Below, in pieces: positions 23,216 to 36,161 of a stretch of 64,000 bases of DNA. Source of the DNA: Sambucus nigra (taxonomy: Eukaryota > Streptophyta > Magnoliopsida > Dipsacales > Adoxaceae); assembly GCA_949130495.1 (NCBI GenBank), contig OX422218.1, positions 39,487,651-39,551,650 of the forward strand, given 5' to 3'. Positions within the stretch are counted from its first letter, which is position 1. Every line of letters starts with the position of its first letter. A model generated the notes under the pieces. That model was not told the origin of the DNA, did no database searches, and saw nothing but the letters and a program-made list of their open reading frames with translations. A program made the translations under genes and the position numbers.

Positions 23216-23689
23216 TGAAAATTGAACGTCGAGGCGCAAAAATGTAAAACGACTATCAAAAATAGCAAAAAGAGGCACACTTATGATAAAAGTAGATTTT
23301 TTTTCATATTATATAATCCAATTATGGTTAACACGTGTGTATTTGTTTCTTATCACAAATTGATGATGGATTTCATTGGGCTAGTTTATTGGATGACTCA
23401 AAGTTTCTTGTCAAATGTGTATTATTTTTGTAGTTGGTGTTATTTTGAACATTTGTTGTAATCATATTCATTTGAATGAAATGAATTGTCTTTTAACGAA
23501 GAATTGTAGAATAGAATATGCAGTCATTTTATGTGATAGTTTGGATGCACATTTATACAGGTTATATCATGGCCAAAATTTATATATATGCATCTTGCAA
23601 TCTTCTTTTGGAATTATTTACAGAAAAAAATATGTTTTAGCGACATAACGTGGGTGTTTCTAAAAATCAAATCATATTTTGAATAATGA
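23216..23689. other. AT-rich spacer without a recognised gene
   Basis: Short plus-strand frames at 23222-23461 and 23415-23648 have AT-driven composition and no domain. I see no repeat or regulatory signal. Confidence 0.4.
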
Positions 23690-24140
23690 CTTTTAGTGGC
23701 ACTATAAATGACATTTAACAACATAGACTGTCGCCTAATTAGATGACATTTTGCGACATGTTTATGATGTCGCCTAAAAGGAGACATTCCGTGACATGCT
23801 ATGTATGTCGCCTAAAATATGACATTCCGCGACATGTATGGCATGTCACGTAAAGAATGACATTCCGCGACATGTCATTATGTCATAAAAGGTAAGGTAT
23901 TTTTAATATAAAAAATAAATATTAATATGTATTTTAATAAATATATACATTTCGCGGCATGTATCCTATCGCGATTGGTATATACATTCCACGACATAGA
24001 TTTGTATGTCGTGGAATACATTCCCAGACGGCGCTACAGCGGCAGGCAGTCTTATATCGCGAAATGTCTTTTGCGACATAATTAATATATTTCGTGACAT
24101 AGTTTATGAGTTGCGAAATGTGTTTTTTCTTGTGATAGTC
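23690..24140. mobile_element. CACTA-like terminus with subterminal repeats
   Basis: The words gacattccgcgacatg, gacattttgcgacatg and variants occur at least six times in direct and inverted orientation, typical of CACTA subterminal regions. The right edge reads ttttttcttgtgatag (24123-24138), the complement of CTATCACAAGAAAAA, close to a CACTA terminus that has lost its final bases. The opposite end and a transposase were not found. Confidence 0.5.
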
Positions 24141-24633
24141 TTGATTAAAAAAATAATAAAAAAAAGAAAAGAAAAAATAACGATCTCATTTCAAAGCTGT
24201 GTTATAAAGTTACGGAGTGGTCTTTTGAGACACTAATTACAACGTAATTTTACAAGAGTTCACAACTTTAAATTAACAAAAGTCATAGCGTTTTTCAAGC
24301 GTAATATTTCAAAATTGTTTTATTTTAAACTGTAGAGCTAAATAAGTATTTTGTGAAATATATTACTGTAATTACGTAGTCGTCATAATTACAATATCAT
24401 TTTAATTGAATAATATTGGTATTATGTTAAACAAATGACATTGTTCCATAAACAAATCATTTCATTATTTTAGAGTAAACCACGGTGTCAGTTTAACAAA
24501 AATTGTTCCTATTGTAATTTTAATATAACTTATATGTTTGACTTTTATTTAAATTTTACAGTTTTCTAAAAAAAAATCAAATTAGTAATTATGATATTTG
24601 AGTAGTCTGTTATATGTTATATATTTGGGTAGC
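24141..24633. other. AT-rich spacer without a gene
   Basis: A-rich run followed by unassigned AT-rich sequence. The short frame crossing its left part has no recognisable domain. Confidence 0.4.
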
Positions 24634-25276
24634 CTCTCCTAGTGGCTCTTACAAGCGGTAAAGAAAAAATAAATAACACTAAAATTTACAAGATCTTGTA
24701 CGAGAAAAAGAAGACCTTAAATTATATTTAAGTGTCAATTTCTCCTCACGAGAGAAGGTCAAAAACTCCACTTAATAATTCTTGATTCTTTCTTTTGAGA
24801 GTTATAGTCCACCAAGTCATCTTCAGTGTTGCCTAGGATATCGAATGAATTGCTATCTTGTGTTTGAATATGTATGTTTCTTCCTTTTTTAATAATTGAA
24901 TCTTCAATAAAAGCCTTAGCTTTGGCTGAATTAGGACTCAGGCTGAATTATGACTCAATCCTAAATCAAATTTGGGGAGCTCGACCAATAAATTCAATCC
25001 ATGACTGATTAAATTTGATATATCCTGTAGAGCTGGCATTTCATCTTCAGAAATTGAATTATTATTCTCACTATTGACACTATCACAATAATCCACTATT
25101 TTAGATGCCAATATAATTGATGATACCACGTCCACTATATGATCCAGTATCACTATTTTCCCCACGCTACCTGATTTAGAGTTTATGCCATGTGCATTAC
25201 TTATGGTATCATATTGAACAAAGCTTGTTTCAACCGGATTCTTGGGGGTATGCTCCAGATTATTTGGTAAATCTTT
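24634..25276 (-). pseudogene. R left end, DUF4283 ORF1 tail fragment (copy 2a)
   Basis: Corresponds to about 2515-3165 of R copy 1: the LINE-like 3' end followed on the minus strand by the acidic ORF1 tail (SEDEMPALQDISNLISH at about 25040). It breaks at 25276 into a 1.2-kb repeat. R resumes at 27646 with sequence equivalent to about 2877, so roughly 290 bp of R is present on both sides of the array. Confidence 0.8.
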
Positions 25277-27645
25277 AATTAAAAGAATTAAATTTCAATG
25301 TTCCCCTTAAAAAAAAGATTGAATGAGAGAATTTTTTATTTTTTTTTAAATTTATAACAAGATAAAGTCGAAACATTCTTTGGGTCCGGGAATGTTGGTC
25401 CTCTCCAGCGGCACTAATTAATTGCAATTTTTTTTCATTAGTCAAAAAAACAGTTTAATTGATTTTTTTATTAATAAACATAGCTTTTATAATTTATGCA
25501 AAAATATTTTTTTCTTAATTTTAATTAAAAGTTTTTTAATTTTAATGAAAAAATGTTTTTTTCAACAAAAAATAGTTTTTTTTGTATTAAAAAACTATTT
25601 TATATCCACAAAATAATGCAAAACTAGAAAAAAAAAAGAAAAAGAAAAAGAAAGCCCAAATCCGGTCGCCAAGCGGGCTACAAGGCGGTACATATAAACT
25701 TTCCCTTCTATAAATACAAGAAATGTCTTCATTTTAAAAAGTGAGTGAAAAAATGGTTTTAAATACTTTATATTCCTAATCGAGTCGGACAGAGTATAAA
25801 AAAATATCGGATCGAGGGACACGCATATTGAGAGATCGTTTCATTTCGGGAGATAGACTCTCATTGTTTGTTATTGTAACTCAAGATATGAACAGGTTTG
25901 AGTAGCCATGTGTCTTCAATAGATATATCTTACGGATTTGAGTACGTGTGACGAACCAACTCATTTGAATGCCTATCATGAATTTTTTTACTGCCAAAAC
26001 TCCAATCATACACCTGATAAATCGAATACCTGATCCAACACTATTTCCACAATACTAATTTTACAACTCACATGACGAAACCACAAACACTATTGTCCCG
26101 GTTTTATTTTCTTCAACTAAACTCACATGCTTCACAACATTAGCATTCACTGTTTCATATATCTTCCACACATGCCAAGACAAAATCGTCATCCACTACT
26201 ATTTATAACTAAGAAATTTTGGACATAGTCAAATTCGTAAGTTATATCTATTTAAGACTCATGGGTATGATTTTGGGTTGAATTCTTGTTGAGTGTTGTT
26301 TTTTTATATAACTTAACACAATATTATAAAGTACTTAAAATGTTCTGATAAGTTTACACTTTAATATGTTGTCGAATATCTCCTCAAATATTTTACTAGT
26401 GAAATGAAAAAAAAAATTGCATCTAATAATTACAACTAGGAATTTGGTTATAAATCGTTAGTATCTGTGTAAATGGGACCAACGATAAAATGAATTAATC
26501 AAAAGAATTAAATTTCAATGTTCCCCTTAAAAAAAAGATTGTATGAGAGATTTTTTTTTTTTAAATTTATAACAAGATAAAGTCGAAACATTATTTGGGT
26601 CCGGGAATGTTGGTCCGCTCCAGCGGCACTAATTAATTGCAGTTTTTTTTCATTAGTTAAAAAAACAGTGTAATAGATTTTTTTATTAATAAACATAGCT
26701 TTTATTATTTATGAAAAAACAGTTTTTTTGTATTGAAAACTATTTTATATCCACAAAATAATGCAAAACTTGAAAAAAAGAAAAAGAAAAAGAAAGCCCA
26801 AATGTGGTCGCCAAGCGGGCTACAAGGCGGTACATATAAACTTTCCCTTATGAAAAAACTAGAAATTTCTTCATTTTAAAAAGTGAGTGAAAAAATGGTT
26901 TTAAATACATTATATTCATAATCGAGTCGGACAGAGTATCAAAAAATATCGGATCGAGGGACACGCATATTGAGAGATCGTTTCATTTCGGGAGATAGAC
27001 TCTCATTGTTTGTTATTGTAACTCAAGATATGAACATGTTTGAGTAGCCATGAGTCTTCAATAGATATATCTTACGAATTTGAGTACGTGTAATGAACCA
27101 ACTCATTTGAATGCCTATCATGAATTTTTTGACTGCCAAAACTCCAATGATACACCTGATAATTTGAATACCTGATCCAACACTATTTCCACAATACAAA
27201 TTTTACAACTCACATGATGAAACCACAAACACTATTTTCCCGGTTTTATTTTCTTCAACTAAACTCACATGCTTCACAACATTAGCATTCACTGTTTCAT
27301 ATATCTTCCACACATGCCAAGCCAAAATCGTCATCCACTACTATTTATAACTAAGAAATTTTGGACATAGTCAAATTCGTAAGTTATATCTATTTAAGAC
27401 TCATGGGTATGATTTTGGGTTGAATTCTTGTTGACTGTTGTTTTTTTATATAACTTAACACAATACTATAAAGTACTTAAAATGTTCTGATAAGTTTACA
27501 CTTTAATATGTTGTCGAATATCTCCTAAATTATTTTACTAGTCAAATGAAAAAAAAAAATATTTTGCATCTAATAATTACAACTAGGAATTAGGTTATAA
27601 ATCTTTAGTATATGTGTAAATGGTACCAATGATAAAATTTGATAT
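25277..27645. repeat. 1.2-kb tandem repeat array 3, inside R copy 2
   Basis: Partial unit 25277-25598, full unit 25599-26743 (1145 bp, shorter because part of the A/T tail is missing) and partial unit 26744-27645. Neither outer edge coincides with the unit boundary used in the other arrays, so this array arrived by recombination rather than as whole units. Confidence 0.85.
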
Positions 27646-28953
27646 GTGTAAATTCAATCCATGACTGATTAAATTTGATATATCCTCTAGAGCTGGCATT
27701 TCATCTTCAGAAATTGAATTGTTATTCTCACTATTGACACTATCACAATAATCCACTATTTTAGATGCCAATATAATTGATGATACCACGTCCACTATAT
27801 GATTCAGTATCACTATTTTCCCCACGCTACCTGATTTAGAGTTTATGCCATGTGCATTAGTTATGGTATCATATTGAACAAGGCTTGTGTCAACCGGATT
27901 CTTGGGGGTATGCTCCATATTATTTGGTAAATCTTTAGAAGTCAACAAGTCAAATTGTTATGAGCCACATGTGGAGTTGAGGTGTAATTTAATCTACCTA
28001 ACTGTACGTGATTTTCCTGTTGAACAGGTGGATCCAAATTTTTTCCATTATTCACCACGTGGACAGTTGGAGCTTCTTGACTTAAGGATATATAGGCACC
28101 TGCATCATTAGCCCTATCATCTAACCCAAAATTCTCTCAGGTAGAGATATGTTTGCCTACAAACTCTTTTTCCATCTCATTATTCAAGTGAGTTCCATTT
28201 TTTTCGAAAAAATGAAAATGTTTTTTCGTACCTTGGTTAGAAACTCTTTGAGGTTTCCCTGATCCATGATGGGATTTATACTTGACATTTTTACAATTTG
28301 AAATTGCGTGTCCAACACTTCCACCATAATCACAAAAAGGTGGGGTATCCACAAAGGAAACTTTTATTCGAATTTTCTCATTTTCAACTTCAACCACCAC
28401 AACAGTAGGAAGATTGAAAGAAAAATCAACTTCAATAAGAACCCTAAGATATAAACCATATTTTTGGTTAATTGTAGATGAGTCATTTCGAATGGGGATC
28501 GCAATGCAGCGAGCAATTTCCAAAAATAATCTCTGGTGCCAAAAAATTCCTGGTAAATCCACAAATCGAACCCAAACATGGACATATGTGGAAACAAAAG
28601 ATGAGGGGTTAAAGTTTGGACACCTATGAATAATTTTGAAAAAAACATTTCTAATTTTAAGGGGCCAGGCATCCTTCCCCTTGAAAGATCTTCTAGAGAA
28701 TCAATGTAAATAGTATAATATCCTTTACCTTTGGGAGTAAGCCTCAATGGTTTTGTGGCAGCCCTGTTTTTGAGGTAATTTTCTTCAACTCCTCTATAGT
28801 TGGAACATGCTTGCCCTTCTCTAAAATCAACCTTCCCAACAATCTAGATTTAAAATATCGAAGTGGCTCTGTGTAAACATTTTTTGAGATCTTAATAACA
28901 GGAGTGTCGTGATGATAGTGGGGTTGAGGTAGATCGTGAAAGTAAGAAGACAT
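27646..28953 (-). pseudogene. DUF4283/zinc-knuckle LINE ORF1 remnant, copy 2
   Basis: Same organisation as 2877-4176: start at 28953, frame breaks near 28745 and 28640, knuckle CDYGGSVGHAISNC with Gly in place of the second Cys (28287-28330), and acidic tail at 27650-27948. The 3' portion is cut off at 27646 by array 3. The shared Gly and shared frame breaks show the gene was already dead before duplication. Confidence 0.8.
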
Positions 28954-30525
28954 CTGTGAGGTTCCATGCGCGCCCGAGTGAGCAAGGCAATAGGTGGATT
29001 CGCGTGATGGGTCTTCCCCTGCACCTATGGGGGGAAGAAGTTTTTAAAGCTGTTGGTGATAAATGTGGAGGCTTTGCAAGAGTTCACCATGCTATCTTAA
29101 TAGGGGAGGAGTTGCGCTGGGCTAGAATCCTTGTACATGGGATGGAGCTCCTCCCAACCAAAATAACCATCGCTAGTGGGGGCTGGGTGTTTGTTTTAAC
29201 CATCTGTGAGGACGTTCAGTTATGTATAAGTGGAGTTGTAGAAACTCAAATAGAGGAATGCACTTTGTTATCATTCGAGGTTCCTGATGCATATGGGCAA
29301 CTTCAGGCGACATACAATTCTAGAATAGAGGTGAACTGTGTCACCGTGGAGGTGCCGAAGCAGACGATGACCTACGTAGCGGGTTGTGGTAAATGTGATG
29401 GAGGCATGGAATTCGCACTTGGGCATGCTGAGCTGTATACTACAGAGATTACGACTACGGCTTCGACATCCACGCTCAAAACAGGAACAGGAGAGGAACT
29501 CATCAGAGGCATCATGGAGGAGAAACAAAAGGACGTCAGCGAGGGAATACTGCAGACCAGTAAACCGGAGAGAGGGGTAGGGAATGCGAAGCTTGTGCCG
29601 ATTACACCGTCAGCTGGATCGAAAGCCGACGACAGTAGCATCCCCGCACAGGGATGGGCGGTTGAGACACAGTTGCCCGATGGCGAGGACTCATCATGGA
29701 ACAAAGCGGACAACCCCAGTTCAGACGCTGCACGCGTATGCATGCCAGACTTGGAGTTGGGTCCAACATAAATTTATCAGCGCGTAGGGTGCAAAGTATT
29801 TAATATAGTGAAAGACACTACAAAAGGGATAGAACCGGGTGTGAGTGGAACAATTATTAATTGTATAGAAGTGATAAAAAAGGATGGAAGGGCACAGTGC
29901 CACAGTGACAACGCATGTGTGGAAAAAATAGTTTATTTAAGGAAAAAGGGTGGATTTCTGTAAATGGTAATAAAGATATCAATAATCAGTCTCTAGATGG
30001 TGGGGTAGAATTATTAAATAGCACTAGTAGGGTATCTGTCTCTACTCACATGCCACTTCGACATATGCGGAATTGGAAAATGAGTGCGTGGGGGTTATTC
30101 CTGAAAGGGATGTACAAGTGGAAAATTATTTAGTCAGTGGCGGATCTCGGGGGATCCAAACCAGGAAGAAATTATTTATTTCAGCCAGGCAAAGGGTTAA
30201 ACAAGTTGCAGTTAATGGGAGGATCCCTATTTCAGGTTTCAAGACTACGCATGCTGTCAATATGGGTGGATGTGTCAACTCAGACAAGGGGACAATGTGT
30301 GAGGAATATAAAGAATGGTGTTCTAATAAACGTGGTGGTTTATTAAACAATTTGTGCAGCAATAGCGTGGGGACCATACCAAATTCCAAGCAAAAATATC
30401 ATGTGTCACGGGGGCATTATGATGGAGGCAATAAAATCAGAGAGGGGATGTTTGCGTCTGAGAAGAGGGTTAAATTAGTAATTATTAATCTGAGAGGGGT
30501 GAAAATACGGAAGGATGGGAGTTAA
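28908..30525 (+). pseudogene. LINE ORF1 C-terminal half, copy 2
   Basis: RWIRVMGLPLHLWGEEVF, GDKCGGF and LRWARILVHG are present near the start. The frame stops at 29769-29771 and is shifted near 29925 relative to the copy at 18087. Downstream it continues in the frame open 30073-30525 (RTRKKLFISARQRVKQVAVN in copy 1; QTRKK here). The first in-frame Met is not meaningful because the N-terminal DUF4283 domain is absent. Confidence 0.8.
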
Positions 30526-30910
30526 GGAAAAATCATGGGTCATAGGTGTTCACGGAAAAAAATAAAGGGAAGAATGATGTTTAACTCGGATCATCCTTAT
30601 TAAATCTCAAAAATATTAAGGCATTTAGTAGTGTGGGAAAAAAAGGAATAAAAGGCAAGGCAGTGGGGAAATGTAGTGAGGGGAAAAAAGCGATGGTGGT
30701 TGCTAGCGAAATGTCGACGGGGGATAGTAAAAAAAAGGATGCGTCTTTTCAGGAACTAAAAGATTCGAGACTATGGGTAGAGTTAAAGATTCCAAACCAG
30801 GAATAAATTATTAATACTAATGAGGAAGAAGGCTGGGACAAAGATCCGATGGGATGGAGGGAGGACTTATTAGGATCTTTTAGGAACGACGCGGGAATTG
30901 TTTTTAAGGG

Positions 30911-31740
30911 GTGCGAGATGGAGGGGGCCTTCCTTTCTGTGTGGGAGGCGACTTCAATGTGGTGCGATTCGGAACGGAAAGAAGCAACGATGGTATAATT
31001 GATCGATATATGAGAGATTTCTCTGATTTCATTAACGGGATGGAGCTAATGGACTTAACCCTAGAAGGGGGTTTGTTTACCTGGTCGAGCCTCAGGGATC
31101 TGCCATCTTTAACTCGACTAGACAGATTTCTTATATCTATGGGTTAGGAGGAGCATTTTCCAGGTGTAATCCAGTCTTGTTTACCTATGTTGACGTCGGA
31201 TAATTTTCCTATTCTTATTGAATGTGGGTGATTGAGGGAAGGGAGGATTCCATTAAGATTTGAGAATATGTGGCTCAAGGAACCGAATTTTGAGGATAGA
31301 GTTAGAGATTGGTGGCTTGGGTATGAGGTGGAAGGGAATGCTAGTTTCAGATTGGCTGTAAAGCTAAGTTTTCTCAAAGAAGATTTAAGGAAGTGGAACA
31401 GAGAAGTGTTAGGTAATATTCAGGTGGTCATAACAAGTTTGATGAAGGAGATAAGAAGTCTTGATGAGAAAGAAGAGACATACGGGCTATCGGAAGAGGA
31501 GAGGAGAGTTAGAGAGACTAAAAAGGGGGAGTTAGGGAAGAGGTTAATTCAGGAAGAAATCAGTTGGCGACAAAAACCCATGGCTCTATGGTTGAGGGAA
31601 GGAGAATCGAATACTAAGTTCTTTCACAAAGCTGCAAATGCCCACCGACGCGGGAACTTTATAGGCAAAATTGAAGTGGGGAGAGAGGTGTTCGAAGAGG
31701 CGAGTGAGGTGAGGGGTCCAAGTGGGGGGAGGGGTGTTCG
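30911..31740 (+). pseudogene. LINE ORF2 endonuclease fragment, copy 2
   Basis: GGDFNVVRFGTERS, LEGGLFTWS and LTRLDRFL precede the shared TAG at 31145-31147. The second catalytic motif reads SDN instead of SDH (cat to aat near 31200), and a further stop follows in LIECG*L. Beyond it the linker WRQKPMALWLREGESN and AANAHRRGNFIGKIEVG is intact up to the same truncation point before the RT. Confidence 0.85.
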
Positions 31741-33339
31741 AAGAGACACTTTGTGTAATTGGAAAGTTAACTCAAGATTTTGGGATTTTATTACAAGGCA
31801 AAAGCATAGGCGTTATAATTACAAAGCGGTCTTTTGACAAAATATTTACAATGTTATTTTATAAAAACTCGCAGTGTTATCTTGAAAAAAGTAGCAGTGG
31901 TTTAAATAACAATATTAAAATGTTATTTTATTTAAACTGAATATCTAATGTTACGGACTAAACGTGGTATACTAGTTTGGTCTTAGCGAGGGCATACATG
32001 TTTAAATGACGGTAAATAAAGAGATGTATATCAAAGGAATCCCTACTGAAGGCCAAAACGTAAGTTTGCACCAAGCTCTACTATAAACTGTATGCACTAA
32101 TTTTACCAATTGCCCCAACTCCAATGTTCCACCATAATACCTCAACGAGGATCTATGCCTTCTGCGACCATATTGAGCTGACCAGAATAAGCTTAAAAAT
32201 AAAGAATATAACACTTCTACTTAGATGAAACTAAAATCTATATGTTTTGAACTATAATGTACACTACTCAAATCAGAATGATATGCGTTGACTAAAACTA
32301 GTAAAATATGCTTTGGGCAAGGTCGTTTTGAGTAGGGGGTAAAAATAATTACTTTTCATGAAACCAATAATAAAAATATATGAAATCGATGGTCATCATA
32401 AAAGTTTCAAATGCATAAATACGCCTACAAAACCTCTAAAACTCGAAGAATATGGCAATGTAATGCATGTTGAAAAGTCGGCTAACCAACGTGCATCATC
32501 GTTTACATCGATTGGCCAAAATTTCTTTGTAGCTGTCTATCAGTGGGCCAATGTGCATCATTTCAGTGTCGATTGGCCGACTTGACTTTGTGCATTGTGT
32601 CGGCTGACCGACGTGCAGCATCGTTTAGGATATTGTGCCTTTATAACCTAAATATAATATACATACATGCAATTAAATAATTTATTTGACAAAATGCATT
32701 TTGTTTTAAAAATGAAGTTCACACCAGTTTCAAAATATGCACTACAAATGTAACAATGTACAAGGACTACATTTTTGTTCCGCAACCGCCCCATTTTGGA
32801 TTTTGCATTTTATGGGAAGAAAAATAAATCTATAAAAATAAGGTACTAAATAATTTGGTCACAAAAATTTAAATAATTACTCAAGTAAAAAACTGATGTT
32901 GGAAAAATTGAATCTATGGTCTGAAAATACCATGTACAAATCAATGTATAGAATAAGCATCACGATGAAACCACGTTCTGCAGCAATAAAAAATTGAAAT
33001 AAAATAGAGAAAACACACAACGTTACAAAAACCCAATTTTAAAATAGCAAAAAACACTATCAGATTCCTAATTCCCCCATGTGTTCGTTATTCAGACCAA
33101 CAAAAAAATTGTGCTACATTCTTGGGTTAATATTAAGAAAAATGACATTGTTTTTGTCAACTACATAAAATTTTCCTTTTATGCTCAATATAAGTTTCAT
33201 TTTACCATCTATTTATCATAATGTACAAACACAAGAGAACCAACTAAAGACATCACAACAATTTCTTATCCTATGAAATGAACTGTAATGTTATAACACA
33301 ATGCCATTACGAAATCTGTACAAATTATATGTAAAAAAA
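31741..33339. repeat. Non-coding tail of R, copy 2
   Basis: Matches 6941-8565, including the minus-strand frame with YGRRRH and TLELGQL (32002-32214) and the GTCGGCTGACCGACGTGCAG block near 32600. No gene. Confidence 0.7.
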
Positions 33340-33981
33340 ACTTACATAGGTGTAATAAAGAGTTGTTCCTACAAAAACGGAGAAAAACAAGGTAAACCCC
33401 TTTTTAATAACACATGTGAATAACCTCCTAATGACTTTTTATATTTGCTGTTAATTGTTGCCAACGTGGGGCTATGGATGATATATAATATCCTTAACAT
33501 TCACCATCAAGCGCAGTGTGGGCGGAATGGACACACCAAGCTTGATCAAAATTGATTAAAAGTTGAGCTTGAAATGACAATCCTTTTTAAACTTGAAACC
33601 AGAATCTTTGTGAGAACCTTGATAAAGTCTCTAGAACCATAGTGAGCTAAAATGAAGGACAACAGCTAGTTGGAGTCTTCCAAATAGGAGATTCTAAAAT
33701 TACTGAGTTGAATAAGGTTTCGCAGTGCGATCAAACCAAGTGAAAAGATCTCCACTATCACCAAAACCTTGAGAATAAACAAAACCCATTGATTTCCACC
33801 ATGATAGACGCAAGGGTACGATACTCAACTTCATAAAAAAATTAATAATGTCTCTTAGACCGTAATGAGGTTGATCAAAATTGATTCAGAGGCTTAATTA
33901 TCGGTTTTGGCTGGACCGACACCTATAAAGAGACTTTTGGAAAAAAATGAGCTTAATCACAATGGATTCAGAGGCGTTAAC

Positions 33982-35388
33982 TGATAATACGCAAATATCG
34001 CGTATTTCATCCGTCGAACCTACGCATGTTAGCTCCCTTGGGTGCCTTAGTCTTTATATTTAAGCTCGTTAACCAGACAACCTCGGTTTATATTGATAAA
34101 AGTCTATACGAGGTATAATTGGGCTTTTGTTGGTATTTAGGTACTAAGAATGGAGTTCGGCTGCATTCCGCGCAATTTTCGTACACAATCACACGTTCAA
34201 GGGCAATTCGGTCATTTTATAGCTTGGGCACCTGGCTCGACATCAACACGGAAGTTGTAGCTCTCCTCGCTAGCTTCGTGTGACCACGAACGGTGCGTGA
34301 TTCCGATTCCGTATGACGAAGTTACGGCAATTTGAGCGGAGATGGAAAGCGTGCCAAAAAAGGGGAAACCGTAGTCTGCCTTGCTTGATCGATCGATTGA
34401 TCCTGGAGGTCGATCGATCGACCACAGGGTTCGATCGATCGATCCCCTATTTTTCTTCAGGTATTTTCTTTTCATTTTCTTTCTTCTTTTCTTTTAGTCC
34501 AACTTACTACTTAAGGCAATTTTTATTGTAATAAGAGAGAGACTCTCATATTCTGATGTAGATAGTTTTAGGATACATTTTAGGTTAGGGTTTGGTTTGG
34601 AGAGTTCATTTTCTCTTCTTCTTAGATTGACAACCCATGGGTTTTGTAATATTGAACTATCATTGCCATCTCCTTTAATATAGCTTTGTTCTTCATTCTT
34701 TCTTTGATTTGTAATTTAGTTTCCATGCTTTCCAACTAGTTTACATGCTGTAATTCTTGTTGTCCTAGTTTAATTAGTGTACTTCATCATCCACCCTTAG
34801 ATAAATAGGGTCAGGATTTCATTTCCGCCATTTTCGGGCCCCGAGCTCCGAAAATTAGGTTTTGTGCAAACTTGCATTTAATTGAACCCGCGCGAATTAA
34901 AGTCGGATTATTATTCGTTTAACTTTCTATGTCATGCATCGTTAGTGTTTATAGAAATAATCCGAGTTTAATACGCGTGCGACTAATTTTCGGTTAAGTA
35001 TTTATTCTCGCAACATTTGCTTAAATTCCTTATTGTGTCAAGTTTATGTTTAATTGATAATGCTCGATTAAATTGCTTTCAAGCCGGAATCTTGATTAGT
35101 AGTTGTTTCAATCCGTATGGTTGGATGATATCCCGATCCTCGTTTTTACTCTATTTAGACTTAACTTCTCTTTTCTTTTATTTACGACCAACAATCACCT
35201 TTTTACACTTTTATTCCTGAATTTAGTAATCTGTTACGATCTATCAAACATTCTCTGTGGATTCGATACCCGACTTACCGATGTACTCACTAGTTGAGTA
35301 TAGTCGTAATTTAGGTTTTTGTATTAACGCGGTGAAACAAATTCAACGATTAGTGTTCTGACGTGACGTTACTTTTCACGCCTAATCA
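33982..35388. mobile_element. Solo LTR, full-length copy (TSD TTAAC/CTAAC)
   Basis: Starts TGATAATACGC and ends CGCCTAATCA, flanked by TTAAC (33977-33981) and CTAAC (35389-35393). It occupies the same site as 9189-10039, so one insertion was duplicated with the block. It keeps about 556 bp that the other copy lost, including a third GATCGATCGATC block (34387-34443 holds three) and a promoter-like AT-rich stretch. Length 1407 bp; a Gypsy-type origin is likely but not proven. Confidence 0.85.
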
Positions 35389-35744
35389 CTAACCCTTTTT
35401 TTTTAGAAAGGGGCTTGATCTCGATGGATTTAGAGGCCTATTGAATTTGTGGAACATGCGTACATAGTACAAGATCATGTATTCAATATAGGTCAAGTTC
35501 CCAAAAATAAAGTTTTTTTTTTTTTTTGAAAATGAGGAAACAAAAATATTTAGTGGATACCCATATTAGTTTCTTAAAAAATCTTGATTAAGACAATCGC
35601 GGACTGGATAAAAAAACACAATGTATACTCTTAATGACAAGAGTATCATTCAAAAACTTTGTTCCAATATTATGTCAGATCACTCATCTCAAATGGGCCG
35701 GATTTGACAAATTAGAGTTTGATCCATCTGTTTTGCAACACGTT

Positions 35745-35795
35745 CACTACAAGAAAAACAATCATTTATGTCAATTTTAAAATTAACATTATATC
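35745..35795 (+). repeat. CACTA left terminal inverted repeat
   Basis: CACTACAAGAAAAAC, then atttatgtcaattttaaaat and a taacat word, mirrored imperfectly at 42780-42828. Confidence 0.85.
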
Positions 35796-35883
35796 AGCTA
35801 AAGATTAAATGACATAAATATTTATATTTATCACTGTTCTAATTTAATTATTAGTTTTTATCTCAAATCAAAAATTGAGATAA

Positions 35884-36161
35884 ATGAAAAATAAGAGGCG
35901 CGCTTCTTCCCGCTGCGCTGAAAAATTGAGGGGAAAAGTGAGACCTAGTGAAAGAAAAGAAGCGGGCTCTTGGATCTTGCCTTTCCTCAACTCTCTCAAA
36001 CCCCATCTCTCCTGCTCTCTTTTCAATCTCTCGTTCTCTATCTCCCCAACTTCGGTAGCACAATACATCCACGCTCCAACACCTGTATGTACTTTCAAGT
36101 TATGTTCGTCCTCCTCCAATCAGGTCCCATTTTACTCATGTCTCCATAGACGTATACACAG
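35884..36161 (+). other. GC-richer block resembling a 5' UTR/first exon
   Basis: Markedly richer in C and G than its surroundings, with CT-rich tracts typical of plant 5' leaders. It ends in acacaggtaagaa, a good splice-donor context (G|GTAAG at 36161/36162). Both strands are open over about 80-90 codons, but neither gives a recognisable protein. It could be the leader exon of the transposon's own transcript or a captured host 5' UTR. Confidence 0.4.

Larger units (their letters stand above)
27646..33339. repeat. Composite repeat R, copy 2
   Basis: Colinear with 2877-8565 and nearly the same length. Distinguishing features are a small deletion near 33228 in the tail and the loss of the catalytic His in the endonuclease. 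It passes into a truncated LTR at 33340 exactly as copy 1 does at 8566. Confidence 0.85.

Noticed and set aside
34212..34531. Overlapping frames inside the solo LTR at 34212-34531
   Set aside because: They cover GATCGATC repeats in a TG...CA solo LTR and are broken in the other copy by the 556-bp deletion.
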